From contig NZ_LT615367.1 of the NCBI RefSeq assembly GCF_900095885.1, positions 1,488,001 to 1,552,000 of the forward strand: DNA of 64,000 nucleotides, in the 5' to 3' direction. The notes beneath the pieces were generated by a model. It saw only the letters and a list, made by a program, of their open reading frames with translations, searched no databases and was not told where the DNA came from. The DNA comes from Dickeya aquatica (lineage in GTDB: Bacteria > Pseudomonadota > Gammaproteobacteria > Enterobacterales > Enterobacteriaceae). Made by a program: the position numbers and the translations under genes. Shown one piece after another: positions 29,400 to 38,873 of the stretch. Numbering within the stretch: position 1 is the first letter of the stretch; every line of letters starts with the position of its first letter.

Positions 29400-29765
29400 C
29401 TCAGGATGTCGAGTGTCGTAATGTGGCTATCGGCAGATTTGACGATGGCGGATGACACGCAGATAAAACCAGCGGCAGCCAGACGGCTGACAAACGCATT
29501 AAGTCCAGGACGACGCCTCTTTTCGGCGTCAAAAACTGTGCTGAGGTGGGCGACTTCGCCGGGTGAGCCGCATGGATGCGGCGAAAGCCCGTGCCGTGTT
29601 GGGAACACGTCACGGGCGGCCCGAACCGCGAAGGCGAACGCCGAAGGGACCGCGAAGCGGCACAGTTTAGCCACCAGCCAGAGGTCAAGGAGAGGTGGCG
29701 CTTGCACCTCTCCTTGTCGTGCGAGCGATGAAGCTGCAAAGAAATAACACCGTTTATCCCGCACG
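29400..29765. repeat. Structured intergenic element, probably a dispersed repeat
   Basis: The stretch carries strong hairpins: GCCCGTG-C-CGTGTT / AACACG-T-CACGGGC at 29587-29617 and perfect 11-bp arms AAGGAGAGGTG / CACCTCTCCTT at 29687-29715. The minus-strand frame through it translates to strings such as LSPHPCGSPGEVAHLSTVFD, which I remember from many short hypothetical proteins in Pectobacteriaceae and Serratia annotations; that suggests a multicopy non-coding element that is often mis-called as genes. The first bases may overlap FhlA enhancer DNA for hydN (ATGTCGAG at 29406-29413). Confidence 0.55.
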
Positions 29766-29867
29766 ACATTCTTCACTGACCGGACAAACTTCACCCGTCA
29801 CAACACAATATCGCTGTTTGTCAACAGCCTCAGCCCGTTGTGACGCGGGCTGTCAGTGCAAGAGCCG

Positions 29868-31049
29868 TTAACGGTGAATACGTACAGCGCGCTGTTGGGT
29901 CTGCCAGTAGTCATGCTGGCGGTAGCGCAGCTCGCGGGTATAGAACAATTGCCGGGTTTGCTGATTGACGGCGAACACCCGCATGACCTGCTGGCGGTAA
30001 TCGTCCAGCGCCTGCGCGCGCTGCGCGGGCTGATGCAGGCAGGCGAGGGCGGCCTCGGCACCGCGAATGCCGCTGTAGAGCGCAAAAAAGATGCCCTGAG
30101 AAGAGAGCGGGTCGAACGAAAGCGCGGCATCGCCGACGGCCAGCCAGTTCTCCCCGGCGGCATGTGGCGTCAGCGTGACGCTGGCATCGCAGGCGTTGAG
30201 TTTTTGCGGGCGCGGGATCGCCTTGAGCGACGCGGGTAGCACGCCGCTGGCATGGCAGGCGGCCCGAAAGGCGTCCGGGTGGCGGGTGAGCGCCATCACC
30301 GCGCGGGGTAAGCCGTGAAAGGCCACCACCCGTAACCCTTGCGGCAGCCGGGCGCTGTACCACCAGCCATCCGCTACTGATTTAATCCGGGTGCTGTTAT
30401 CCCGGTCATCATGCAGGCCGTTGAGCCAGCCAACGGCGGCCAACTGCTGGCTGAGTTTGACCGGCCTGGCCCCCAGACGACGGCCTGCCCAGCAGTGACG
30501 CCCGGTGGCATCAATCAGAAAATCGGCCTCGATAACCGTGAGTCTGTCCTCACCCGCAGGCGCGGTGCTGACGGTAAGCCGGTGGCCTGACCCCCGCGGG
30601 GTCAGGCTGTGGCAATGGCCGAACAGCGTTGGTACACCTTGTGCGCGGGCATGGGCCAGCAGCATGGCATCAAAGCGGTGGCGCAGCAGGTGCCAGCCGC
30701 CGCCCTCCGGGTTATAGAGCGCATCTTTATACGTCCAGTGCTCTTCCCCCCAGGCCGATACCGTGGCACTGCACCCGAGAAACGCATCCGGTGTGAGCAG
30801 TGACTCCAGCGACGCAATCCCCAGGCGGCGCAACAGCCGCAGCGCCGCCCCCGGTAGCGATTCACCCGCCTTAAGCTGATGGCCGCTCTCTTGCCCGACC
30901 AGCACGATGTCAACACCGGCCTGCGCCAGTACGCAGGCAGCTGCAATACCGGCCGGGCCGTTGCCCAGTACCACGACGCGCGGGCGCAGCACGCGGGGTG
31001 ACGAGCGTGCGGGATTAACTGCTGCGCAGTTTGATGGTAGCAAAGGCAT
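29868..31049 (-). CDS. LodB-like FAD-dependent protein (partner of a quinoprotein oxidase)
   Basis: The 393-residue flavoprotein has a Rossmann FAD site near the N-terminus (VVVLGNGPAGIAAACVLAQA), an AGESLPGAALRLLRRLGI segment like that of tryptophan-halogenase/GG-reductase type enzymes, and a second FAD contact GENWLAVGDAALSFDPLSSQ. LodB/GoxB flavoproteins are needed to form the cysteine tryptophylquinone in LodA/GoxA. The start at 31049 (GAGGAG seven bases upstream) overlaps the end of the LodA-like gene by 35 bp, so the two are translationally linked. The reading frame is intact even though the partner is broken. Confidence 0.82.
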   Translation of the reverse strand: MPLLPSNCAAVNPARSSPRVLRPRVVVLGNGPAGIAAACVLAQAGVDIVLVGQESGHQLKAGESLPGAALRLLRRLGIASLESLLTPDAFLGCSATVSAWGEEHWTYKDALYNPEGGGWHLLRHRFDAMLLAHARAQGVPTLFGHCHSLTPRGSGHRLTVSTAPAGEDRLTVIEADFLIDATGRHCWAGRRLGARPVKLSQQLAAVGWLNGLHDDRDNSTRIKSVADGWWYSARLPQGLRVVAFHGLPRAVMALTRHPDAFRAACHASGVLPASLKAIPRPQKLNACDASVTLTPHAAGENWLAVGDAALSFDPLSSQGIFFALYSGIRGAEAALACLHQPAQRAQALDDYRQQVMRVFAVNQQTRQLFYTRELRYRQHDYWQTQQRAVRIHR

Positions 31050-34000
31050 TACGGTGCTCCTCGTTAAACCATCCGGCTTCCGCCAGCAACCGGTCATGGA
31101 AGCCCAGCCGCACATAGCGTTCAGTAAAGATACGGTGCGCCTCTTCCAGCTCGCCCTCTTTGGCGACCGTCAGGTTTTCCACATACAAGAATTCGGGCAG
31201 CCAGCTTAAATCCGCCGGGCGAGGACGCGCCTCCAGAATGCCCAGCTCGCCGAAATGCGCAATCATGTACATCATTTGCTCCGGTGCCGGGTTCTGGCTG
31301 GGCAACTGGCGTAACCACAACGGGCGGTTATGGAAGGCGGCAATGCGTTCATCCAGCGGTTTGCGCGTGTCGCACAGGGTTTCATAGTCAATGAGCGTCA
31401 GCACCTGATTTGGCACATGGGCCGGCCAGTAGGTCGGCAAATACGGGTCATACTCCATATCGTAACCGGAACGACAGTAAGCGGTATCGCCCTGCCAGGG
31501 TACGGCCATCCAGCGCGTTAAATCACCGGGGCCTTGCGCGTAGAGCGGGCCGTTGATGCGCAGCACATCGGTTTGCGTCAGGGTGCTGCCATAATCCGGC
31601 TCGCCGCTGCCGGGCACGCGCTCGCGGATGCGATAGGGCGCGCGGAACAGCGAAGCATGGCGTATCGGCCAGGTCAGCTCACAGCCGGGGTGGAAGGCAT
31701 CGGCCAGGCAGAAGTGCATGGCGGCGCGGTCGAGCATCTCCGGCTGCTGCTGTAATGGCACCTGCGCCAGCGTGTGCGGGCGCGGCTCCTGGGGGCGTAG
31801 TCATCAATAAAATCGCCTTTCACCCAGCTTGAGAGCAGGTAGTCATAGTAGGCTGGCAGGCGCAGATAGGTCTGTGCCTCCACCGCGCTGGCTTCACTCG
31901 GATCGCTGTAGCCGAAGGTGTCACCGTATTGCCACGGCCAGCCGTTGATGTCTTGCTCCTCACCAAACGCCGAACGGAAGCTGTTGTACACCGTGCGGCG
32001 CAGTTCGCCGTAAGGATCGGGGTAGAGGCTGCTCTCGGGCGCGAACGACAGCTTGCGCATCAGGGCGGCGTCGTTGAAGTTCATCGGGCCTTCTGCGCCA
32101 AACATCGCCAGAATGCCTTTATTCACCCATTGCAAGTTGCTGATGCGCTCAAGAATGGGGCGAATATGTTCGTTAAATGACACCCGCTCCGGCAGCGACA
32201 TCATGCCCGCCTGAATGTAGACGCTGCGCAGCAGGTCATCCAGCGTGCGCCAACTGGTTAAATCCGGGGCGTAGTTCGGCGGTGCCGAGAATACCCAGGC
32301 GGCATCGGCCGTAAAATCTTTGTCGCCTATGGTCACTCTGGCGTGAACCGGGCCGTCGGCGATGTCGTCATACCAGCCGGCGGCGTTATTAAAGCTGGTG
32401 GGGTGGCTTGGCACATACACCGGTTTATTTTCCGGGCTGGCGGAAACACCGTAGCCGGGCAGCACCAGCAGGCGACCAACGGCATCGGTACGCAGCTCGC
32501 CAAGGTAGACCGGCGTGCCCTGGAAATTCCCTGTCAGGGCAAAGCTGCCGTCTTGCATACTCAGGCCGCTGATGCGTTTTTCACCGGGGTCGATACACAG
32601 CGCCGCGCGATCGCTGCCGGTGACATCCGGGTTACGCAGCGGCACCGTCAGGTTGCAGGTTGCGGGCAAATCCATCGCCGCATTGAATTCAAACCACTGC
32701 GCCTTGCGGTTCGCCAGATGTACTGACCACTCAATCTGGCTGTTGTGGCTTTGCTGAATTTCGCCGACCACATTGCCGTACTGGTCATACCCATAGAGGC
32801 GAAAGCGCGCCGCCTGACGTTTAATCGCGCCGCCTTCGTCACGGGTCTGGCCAAATTCGGTGCGCGCCGGGTGGGTCACTTCCGGGCCTATCGTGTAATC
32901 GTTCTGGCTGTTGCCAACGCGCATCACGCCGATGCCGGGATGAATGCGCACCTGGGTGATGCGGGCTATTTGCTCGTCAGAGAGCGCCTGCGGTTGCTCT
33001 GGCGCGTTATGGTGCGGGAACGGGCAGGTGGGGTTTTTAATCTGCGGTTCACCCGGCGCGGTGGGTTCGCTGACCGGCTGGCCGTTTTGCTTGCGCCGGT
33101 AATCGGCACTGGCCTGATACACCACCATTCGGGCTTCGGCAAGGCTGCCGACCGGGCGGTTGGCGTGCGGCACCCGGCCAATATTAAAGGCCAGCCAGTC
33201 GCCGTAAATCGCCTGTTCTTGCTGGCGAATATCCTGGGCTGGCAACACAATAGTGGCGACAGGTACCGGTTTGGCGATTTTCTCATCCCAGATGACCGTG
33301 GCCTTATCCAGCGGGAAATGCTCATCAAGGTAGGCGTCGCCATATTGGGCGGCATCCGGGCGGGGCTGAATAAAAATCTCCAGCGTCACGTCGCCTTTTA
33401 ATAGCCGGGCGGCCAGATCGGTGGCCAGAAAGTTGGGGTCGTTGATGTCCGGGTCATCGGCAAAGGTGGAGGTGCCGGGAGAGAGAATGTATTTGCAGTA
33501 GGTGTCACCTAACTGAAACGGCACCACGCTCCACAGGCGGGTTTCCAGCACCGAGCGGATGGGTTTGGCCATGTCATCAAGCAGTTGGTTGGTGGCTGGC
33601 GCGAAGCGGCGCACCCATTCATTGCCCCAGCCCTCGAAGCTGGCTTTGGTGAATTCACACATCTGGCGTGCGTTATCGACGAAGAAGAACGGCACATTCT
33701 GTAACAGCAGGTCGGCGGTGTTTTCACCGTCATCGCTGACCACTTTCTCACCGGGGATATCAAAAATCTTGATGCCGATACCGATGGTGCTCTCCCAGTC
33801 CGGGCGGCCGTCGGCCAGGTCTGACGAATAACGCACATAAACCGGGTGCTGGCTGCCGGGTTGGGCAAACAGCCCGTGCTGTAACGGAGCCGGAATGTCG
33901 GGATGAAACGTCAGGGCACCTTTGATAATCCCGTGGGTACGCAGAAAGACCGGGCGACGCGCCGGGCATTGCCCCTGCGCCACGCGCCGTTTGGCTGTCA

Positions 34001-34091
34001 TGTCCACGAACATATGTTGCAGGCAGGCTATCGGGTCATCACAGCTGCATGTGGTGGTTAATTTCTCCTGCTCATCATAAAGGCTTCGCAT
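31015..34091 (-). pseudogene. Catalase-like/LodA-type quinoprotein oxidase, frameshifted
   Basis: Two frames together encode about 1025 residues. The first 345 or so are catalase-like: RTHGIIKGALTFHPDIP (distal His area), VRYSSDLADGRPDWESTIGI, FFFVDNARQM, and an R-x3-Y heme-ligand pattern in AEARMVVYQASADYR. The rest is LodA/GoxA-like: HPGIGVMRVGNS, AARFRLYGYD, YVPSHPTSFNNAAGWYDDIA, PDLTSWRTLDDLLRSVYIQA. The likely quinone pair is Cys in FHPGCELTWP and Trp in AVPWQGDTAYC, 62 residues apart (65 in LodA). At about 31796 a run of five C (minus strand) where six are needed shifts the frame after FIDDYAP and removes the cofactor residues. Such enzymes oxidise amino acids and release H2O2, which a fused catalase could consume. 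Start is ATG at 34091. Confidence 0.85.
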
Positions 34092-34277
34092 CAATAGTTA
34101 TCCTGAATTATCGAAAAAGAGAGGGGAACCCGAATACATTAACGGGCGCTAACCTGATAAGGGGGAACCGCGATTTATTGTGTATTGCAGATGCGGATAT
34201 ATTTTAAATGCGCGAGTGCGCTTCGCTCTGCATGATTTAACCGACTGGAAATACCGCTTATAAACAACGCAGGAGAG

Positions 34278-34432
34278 TTATTTTAAAAAAAAGATCAACC
34301 CTAACACCACGGTAATGGTAAACCAGACGGTAATAATTACTGAAACACCTACGGTAAATAACATTCCAGCCATCCATGACAGTGAATACCATTCCTTATT
34401 ACTTTCCCATTTTAGGCTGCGTTAATTTTCAT
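34278..34432 (-). pseudogene. Small single-helix membrane protein, apparent one-base loss
   Basis: A minus-strand frame ends KEWYSLSWMAGMLFTVGVSV, then IITVWFTITVVLGLIFFLK and a TAA at 34278: one long hydrophobic helix. It has no start in frame, but an ATG at 34432 begins MKINAA and would join it exactly if one C were added in the GCC just before the stop (MKINAALKWESNKEW), giving 51 residues. It lies 187 bp before the LodA-like gene on the same strand and may belong to that unit. No family recognised. Confidence 0.4.
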
Positions 34433-34812
34433 GCTTGATTGCAATTGCATTCTCATTATTTTTAATTAAAAACATGAGGAATGTCACAATAAAATAGCGC
34501 GCAGAACAAAACAGGCTTTTAAAAAATAATTCATCATTAACATTCATGCAACGCAGCTGGAAATAAAAAGATAAAGCGTCGAAAATCGCTGTGATTTTTA
34601 AATAAAATATCCTGTTTTTTCTTTTTTATGGTTTTTGGTATTGCTTTTCTGGTGGTTATTGATTTTTTATTTTGTTTATGGGGCGGGCGGGTGAAATCCC
34701 TGTGTGCTTGTAAAGAGAATCACATTATTTACGCACCGGTTTAAATCTGCTGCATGCGTTATTTTTAATATTAAAGCAATACCGATTGTGGAATATCCTG
34801 CTGGCACGGAAT
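34433..34812. other. AT-rich intergenic DNA
   Basis: No gene or clear signal found. It separates the end of the hyf operon from the LodA-like unit and must hold the promoter of the latter. Confidence 0.4.
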
Positions 34813-34846
34813 CAGTGGTGTGCTGTTATCATCCGGCACACCACTG
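34813..34846 (-). terminator. Hairpin at the end of the hyf operon
   Basis: Perfect 11-bp arms CAGTGGTGTGC and GCACACCACTG lie about 50 bp after the hycI stop. There is no T-run, so it may act as an RNA-end stabiliser or a weak terminator. Confidence 0.5.
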
Positions 34847-34898
34847 TTGCCCTTATTGTGCCGTTCTGGCTATTCCCGGGTGACACACTGTCTGGCGC

Positions 34899-35390
34899 TT
34901 ACTCCGCCGGGCTGAGTGGTGCAAACCCGCCGTTCCCTTCCCAGCCTTCAAGGCGTTGGTATAACTGTTCCACCGCCTGCGTCACTTCCTGGCTCATCGG
35001 GAAATAAAACGCCACCAGTGCTGGCTGAATACCGATAAAAATCACCTCGGGAATGTCTTCTTTCAGGCTGTCTATCAGGTAATTGAGCGGCAGGCTGTGG
35101 GTGTTCATCAGCATGTCTTCGGCGATGCGTTGCGGGTCAACGATGCGCATTTCTCCCGGTGCCAGCCCCATGTCGGTGGCATCGACCACCAGCAGGCGGC
35201 GCGGCTTGAGCGAGCGCAGCGTATGGGCGGCGTTCTCGGGAATGGCACCGCCGTCAATCACTGACCAGCCATTGACCGGTTGTTGCGCCATGCGCTCGGC
35301 CAGCAGCGGGCCTGCGCCGTCATCGCCCATCATGGTGTTACCGACGGTCAGCACCATGTTATCGGTGCGCAGTGGGTGTTCAGTTATCAA
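34899..35390 (-). CDS. hycI: Hydrogenase maturation endopeptidase HycI
   Basis: The 163-residue nickel-dependent protease keeps the family pattern: TVGNTMMGDDGAGPLLAERM with the first metal-binding Asp, VIDGGAIPENAA, LLVVDATDMGLAPGEMR with the second Asp, and THSLPLNYLIDSLKEDIPEV with the metal-ligand His. It cuts the C-terminal tail from the large subunit (HyfG here) after nickel insertion. In E. coli the equivalent protease serves hydrogenase 3. It is the last gene of the operon and overlaps hyfJ by 11 bp. An internal ATG (MVLTVGN) would match the E. coli N-terminus better, so the true start may be 10 codons later. Confidence 0.94.
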   Translation of the reverse strand: MITEHPLRTDNMVLTVGNTMMGDDGAGPLLAERMAQQPVNGWSVIDGGAIPENAAHTLRSLKPRRLLVVDATDMGLAPGEMRIVDPQRIAEDMLMNTHSLPLNYLIDSLKEDIPEVIFIGIQPALVAFYFPMSQEVTQAVEQLYQRLEGWEGNGGFAPLSPAE

Positions 35391-35781
35391 GGCGTTTCAC
35401 CATTAAGTAGATGGCAGGCTCTTGTTGGATTGCCGCCAGTTGGCCCATCAGCGTCAGCGTCCAGTCCGGGTGGCTGTCGCGCCCCTTTAGCGCACCGAAG
35501 GCGCTTCCCAGCAAGGTCACATGGGTGCTGTCGATGGTGATTTCGCCAAAGCGCAGTAGCCCGAGCATTTTGCGGCGCGCCTCGTCATCAGCCAACTGGC
35601 CGACCCAGCCTTCATACTCCGAAAGCGGGCAGTGCAGCACCTGTTTCAGGCAATCAATCACGCCGACGTGGTGGCCGATAGCCAGCGAGTAGTACATCAC
35701 CTGCTGCGCCTGCTCCGGGATTTTGTCGCGGCTGTCGAGGAACTTGCGGTTTAACGCGTAAAAACGCACGTCGGCGCTCAT
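35380..35781 (-). CDS. hyfJ: Hydrogenase maturation/assembly protein HyfJ (HycH family)
   Basis: The 133-residue protein belongs to the HycH/HyfJ family ([55 protein letters not shown]). HycH is needed for maturation of the hydrogenase-3 large subunit, though its exact role is not settled. Its start overlaps the hyfI stop by four bases, and its end overlaps hycI. Confidence 0.92.
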   Translation of the reverse strand: MSADVRFYALNRKFLDSRDKIPEQAQQVMYYSLAIGHHVGVIDCLKQVLHCPLSEYEGWVGQLADDEARRKMLGLLRFGEITIDSTHVTLLGSAFGALKGRDSHPDWTLTLMGQLAAIQQEPAIYLMVKRLDN

Positions 35782-36569
35782 CGTACCGTCTCCCCGTTTA
35801 GCATCGCGTGGTAAATGTGCAACAAATGGCCGGTGATTTCGTTCAGGCGTGGGTCGTTGTGCTGGTCAAGCCAGCTTGTGACCCGCTGTTCAAACCCGGC
35901 CAGCGGCTGGTTTTCCAGCAGCCGCAGGAAGCTGTCGCTGATTTCACGGCCCTGGCGATAACCGGCCATCAGGCGGGCTTCGCGTTCAACCTGCACGCGC
36001 AGATCGAGCGGCAGCGAGGGGTGGATCAGCGCGGCTTTTTCCTGTTCGGCCTGCTGGTGATCTTTGCCGTGCAGTTTTTGCTCAAGAAGCCCTAATGCCA
36101 CGGCAAAGCCGTAAATGGTCGCCGCCGGTGTTGGCGGGCAGCCGGGAATATAGACATCAATCGGCACGATTTTGTCGCTGCCGCCCCACACGCAATACAG
36201 GTCGTGGAAGATGCCGCCGCCGCAGCCGCAGGCCCCGTACGAGATACAAATTTTCGGGTCGGGAGCCGACTCATACGCGCGCAGCGCCGGTGTGCGCATG
36301 GCGCGCGTCACCGCGCCGGTAAACAGCAAAATATCGGCATGGCGCGGTGAGGCCACCACTTTGATGCCAAAACGCTCGGCATCAAACAGCGGCGTAATGG
36401 CGGAGAAAATCTCGATTTCACAGCCGTTGCAGCCGCCGCAGTCCACGCGGTAGACGTAAGCGGAGCGTTTAATGTCTTTGAGCAGCGTTTTCTTGAGCTG
36501 CTGTGCCTGTTCATCCAGCGTGATGGGTGTGGTCTGGTAGTGATCGACACCATCGGGAAGTTGGGTCAT
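35778..36569 (-). CDS. hyfI: Hydrogenase 4 [NiFe] small subunit
   Basis: The 263-residue subunit is of the NuoB/HycG type. Cysteines for the proximal [4Fe-4S] cluster are in [35 protein letters not shown] and [15 protein letters not shown]. It has no twin-arginine signal, as expected for a complex facing the cytoplasm. It passes electrons between the ferredoxin subunit HyfH and the [NiFe] site of HyfG. Four-base overlaps with hyfH and hyfJ point to coupled translation. Confidence 0.96.
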   Translation of the reverse strand: MTQLPDGVDHYQTTPITLDEQAQQLKKTLLKDIKRSAYVYRVDCGGCNGCEIEIFSAITPLFDAERFGIKVVASPRHADILLFTGAVTRAMRTPALRAYESAPDPKICISYGACGCGGGIFHDLYCVWGGSDKIVPIDVYIPGCPPTPAATIYGFAVALGLLEQKLHGKDHQQAEQEKAALIHPSLPLDLRVQVEREARLMAGYRQGREISDSFLRLLENQPLAGFEQRVTSWLDQHNDPRLNEITGHLLHIYHAMLNGETVR

Positions 36570-37135
36570 GACGCATCCCCTTTCTGTGTACTCGGGGTCG
36601 GCAGGTGCTGACTGAGCGGCACCTTGCCCCGATGGTTCATGTTCTGTTTACGTTTGCAATCCGGGCAGGTTTCAAACTGTGCGCGGCGCGCTTCGACTTC
36701 GCTTTCCGGCACCCCGGCGTGCGCCAGCAGCGCCATGGCGTACTCCACCTCTTTTTGCGGCGCGAACGGGCGCTGGCAAACGTGGCAGTTAAGTAGCTGG
36801 AAGGTGGCGCGCTGATACAAATCCGCTTTGCTGGCCACCGCCATTTCAAAATCCTGCGACAACACAATGGCGCGGGTAGGGCACACCTCCTCGCAGCGGC
36901 CGCAAAAAATGCAGCGGCCAAGGAACAGTTGCCAGATACGGGTGCCGCTTTCCAGCGCGTTTTCCATCGTCAGCGCATTGGCCGGGCAAGCCATGGTACA
37001 GGCGGCACAGCCGATACACTGCTGCGGGTCGTACTCGGGGCGGCCGCGAAATCCGGCTGGCACCGGCAGCGGCGCGAACGGGTATTTCACGGTGCTGTTG
37101 CCCGCTTTGAGGATGGTTTTGAATAATTTGATCAT
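36566..37135 (-). CDS. hyfH: Hydrogenase 4 ferredoxin subunit (NuoI-like)
   Basis: The 189-residue protein has two [4Fe-4S] binding motifs, [16 protein letters not shown] and [16 protein letters not shown], like HycF and NuoI. A further cysteine set in the C-terminal part ([17 protein letters not shown]) is typical of HyfH/HycF and may bind metal. It links HyfA/HydN-type electron input to the small subunit. It is followed by hyfI with a four-base overlap. Confidence 0.95.
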   Translation of the reverse strand: MIKLFKTILKAGNSTVKYPFAPLPVPAGFRGRPEYDPQQCIGCAACTMACPANALTMENALESGTRIWQLFLGRCIFCGRCEEVCPTRAIVLSQDFEMAVASKADLYQRATFQLLNCHVCQRPFAPQKEVEYAMALLAHAGVPESEVEARRAQFETCPDCKRKQNMNHRGKVPLSQHLPTPSTQKGDAS

Positions 37136-37145
37136 CAGCGATTCC

Positions 37146-38873
37146 TCATTTCAGCGGTGAACGGGTACGTTCCAGCCCGTAACGCTCAATCTCTTTATAC
37201 GGCACGGTGGTTATCTTGTTTTTGCGCACATCCACCAGCGTGACGCGGTCGGTACAGGAGTAGCAGGGGTCAAGGCTGCCGATAATCAGCGGCGCGTCCG
37301 ATATGGTGTTGCCGCGCAGCATAAAGCGCAGCACCGGCCAGTTGGCGTAGGTGGCGGCACGGCAGCGCCAGCGGAACAACTTCTGGTTGTCGCCGGTCAT
37401 ACTCCAGTGAATGTCCTCGCCGCGCGGCGCTTCGGTAAAGCCGAGCGCGAATTTGTGCGGCTGATAGTGAATGTTCTCATTGAGGATCGGGCCTTCCGGC
37501 AGGTTGTCGAGGCTAAACTCAATCATCGCCAGCGAGGTAAACACTTCGCGCACCCGCACCAGCACGCGCGAATAGACGTCACCGGCATCGAGGTGATGCA
37601 GCTCCATCGGTAAATCGAGATAGGCGGCGAACGGGTGGTCAACGCGCACGTCGCGCTTAAAGCCGCTGGCGCGGATCATCGGCCCGACCGGGCTGTAATC
37701 GCGGGCGATTTGCTTATCCAGCACGCCGATACCCTGGGTGCGCTGGCCCATATTGGCGGTGCCAAGCAGCATATCGGTCAGCTGTGTCACCTCTTCGCGC
37801 ATTTCACGGATAAGCTTGATGGTTTTCAGCCGGTCATCTTTGAGAATGTCACGACGAATGCCGCCTATCAGGTTCAGGCCGTAGGTTTTACGCGCACCGG
37901 TCAGGATTTCGGCAATCTGCATCGATTTTTCACGCACCCGGAAGAACTGCATAAAACCGGTGTCGAAACCGACAAAGTGGCTGGATAAGCCGATATTCAG
38001 CAGGTGGCTGTGCAGGCGTTCGACTTCCAGCAGCACACTGCGGATGGCATGGGCGCGTGGCGGCACCACCACGCCCAGCGCATTCTCGATGGAGTTGGTG
38101 TAGGCCACGCTGTGGGTAAAGCCGCAAATGCCGCATACCCGGTCAGACAGGAAGGTCACTTCGTTGTAACCCATGCGGGTTTCCGCCAGTTTTTCCATGC
38201 CGCGATGGACATAAAACAGCCGGTAGTCGGCATCGATAATCTGCTCGCCGTCAACAAACAGCCGGAAATGGCCGGGTTCGTCGGAGGTGATGTGCATCGG
38301 GCCGATGGGCACCACGCGGGTGTCGCCGGTGGCTTCGTTGACGAAGGTGTAGGATTCATCGTCGCGGGTCGGTGCCGGGCGCTGGCGGTAATCCATCGCG
38401 TCTTTACGCAGCGGGTAGAGTTCATCCGGCCAGTCATCCGGTAACACCAGACGGCGTTCATCCGGCAGGCCGACCGGGATCAAGCCGTACATGTCGCGCA
38501 CTTCGCGCTCGCCCCATACAGCGGCAGGCACGCGCGGCGTGACGGACGGGAACTCCGGCACCGTCGGGTTCACCAGCGCTTTGACCACCACCCAGCACTT
38601 CTCGCCTTGCTCCATTGAGAGCACGTAGTAGACGGCGAAATGGCCGTTAAGCGAGCGTTCGTCATTGCCGAACAGCACCGACAGCCAGCCGCCGTGCTGA
38701 TAATACAAATACTCCACCACTTCCGGCAGGCTATTGAGCTTAACCGTTATCGTCAGTTGGTTTTCGGTCTGGCGCTCTTCTTCCAGAATAGCCGTCGGGA
38801 ATTGGGCTCTGACCTGGGCGACGTATTGCGCGCCTAACGCAGGCTGGGCAGTGGCAGTGAATGAATTAGTCAC
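37146..38873 (-). CDS. hyfG: Hydrogenase 4 [NiFe] large subunit
   Basis: The 575-residue protein joins an N-terminal NuoC-like domain ([20 protein letters not shown]) to the NuoD-like catalytic domain. The nickel-iron ligands are [11 protein letters not shown] and DPCYSCTDR; after the latter comes a tail of about 30 residues ([20 protein letters not shown]...), which the HycI protease removes. It makes H2 from protons. Translation starts at GTG (38873), preceded by AGGAG and overlapping the hyfF stop (GTGACTAA). Similarity to E. coli HyfG is high along the whole length. Confidence 0.97.
   Translation of the reverse strand: MTNSFTATAQPALGAQYVAQVRAQFPTAILEEERQTENQLTITVKLNSLPEVVEYLYYQHGGWLSVLFGNDERSLNGHFAVYYVLSMEQGEKCWVVVKALVNPTVPEFPSVTPRVPAAVWGEREVRDMYGLIPVGLPDERRLVLPDDWPDELYPLRKDAMDYRQRPAPTRDDESYTFVNEATGDTRVVPIGPMHITSDEPGHFRLFVDGEQIIDADYRLFYVHRGMEKLAETRMGYNEVTFLSDRVCGICGFTHSVAYTNSIENALGVVVPPRAHAIRSVLLEVERLHSHLLNIGLSSHFVGFDTGFMQFFRVREKSMQIAEILTGARKTYGLNLIGGIRRDILKDDRLKTIKLIREMREEVTQLTDMLLGTANMGQRTQGIGVLDKQIARDYSPVGPMIRASGFKRDVRVDHPFAAYLDLPMELHHLDAGDVYSRVLVRVREVFTSLAMIEFSLDNLPEGPILNENIHYQPHKFALGFTEAPRGEDIHWSMTGDNQKLFRWRCRAATYANWPVLRFMLRGNTISDAPLIIGSLDPCYSCTDRVTLVDVRKNKITTVPYKEIERYGLERTRSPLK

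Noticed and set aside
29267..29794. 175-codon minus-strand frame near hydN
   Set aside because: It runs through strong hairpins and a sigma-54 promoter and gives protein strings typical of a mis-called repeat; treated as non-coding.
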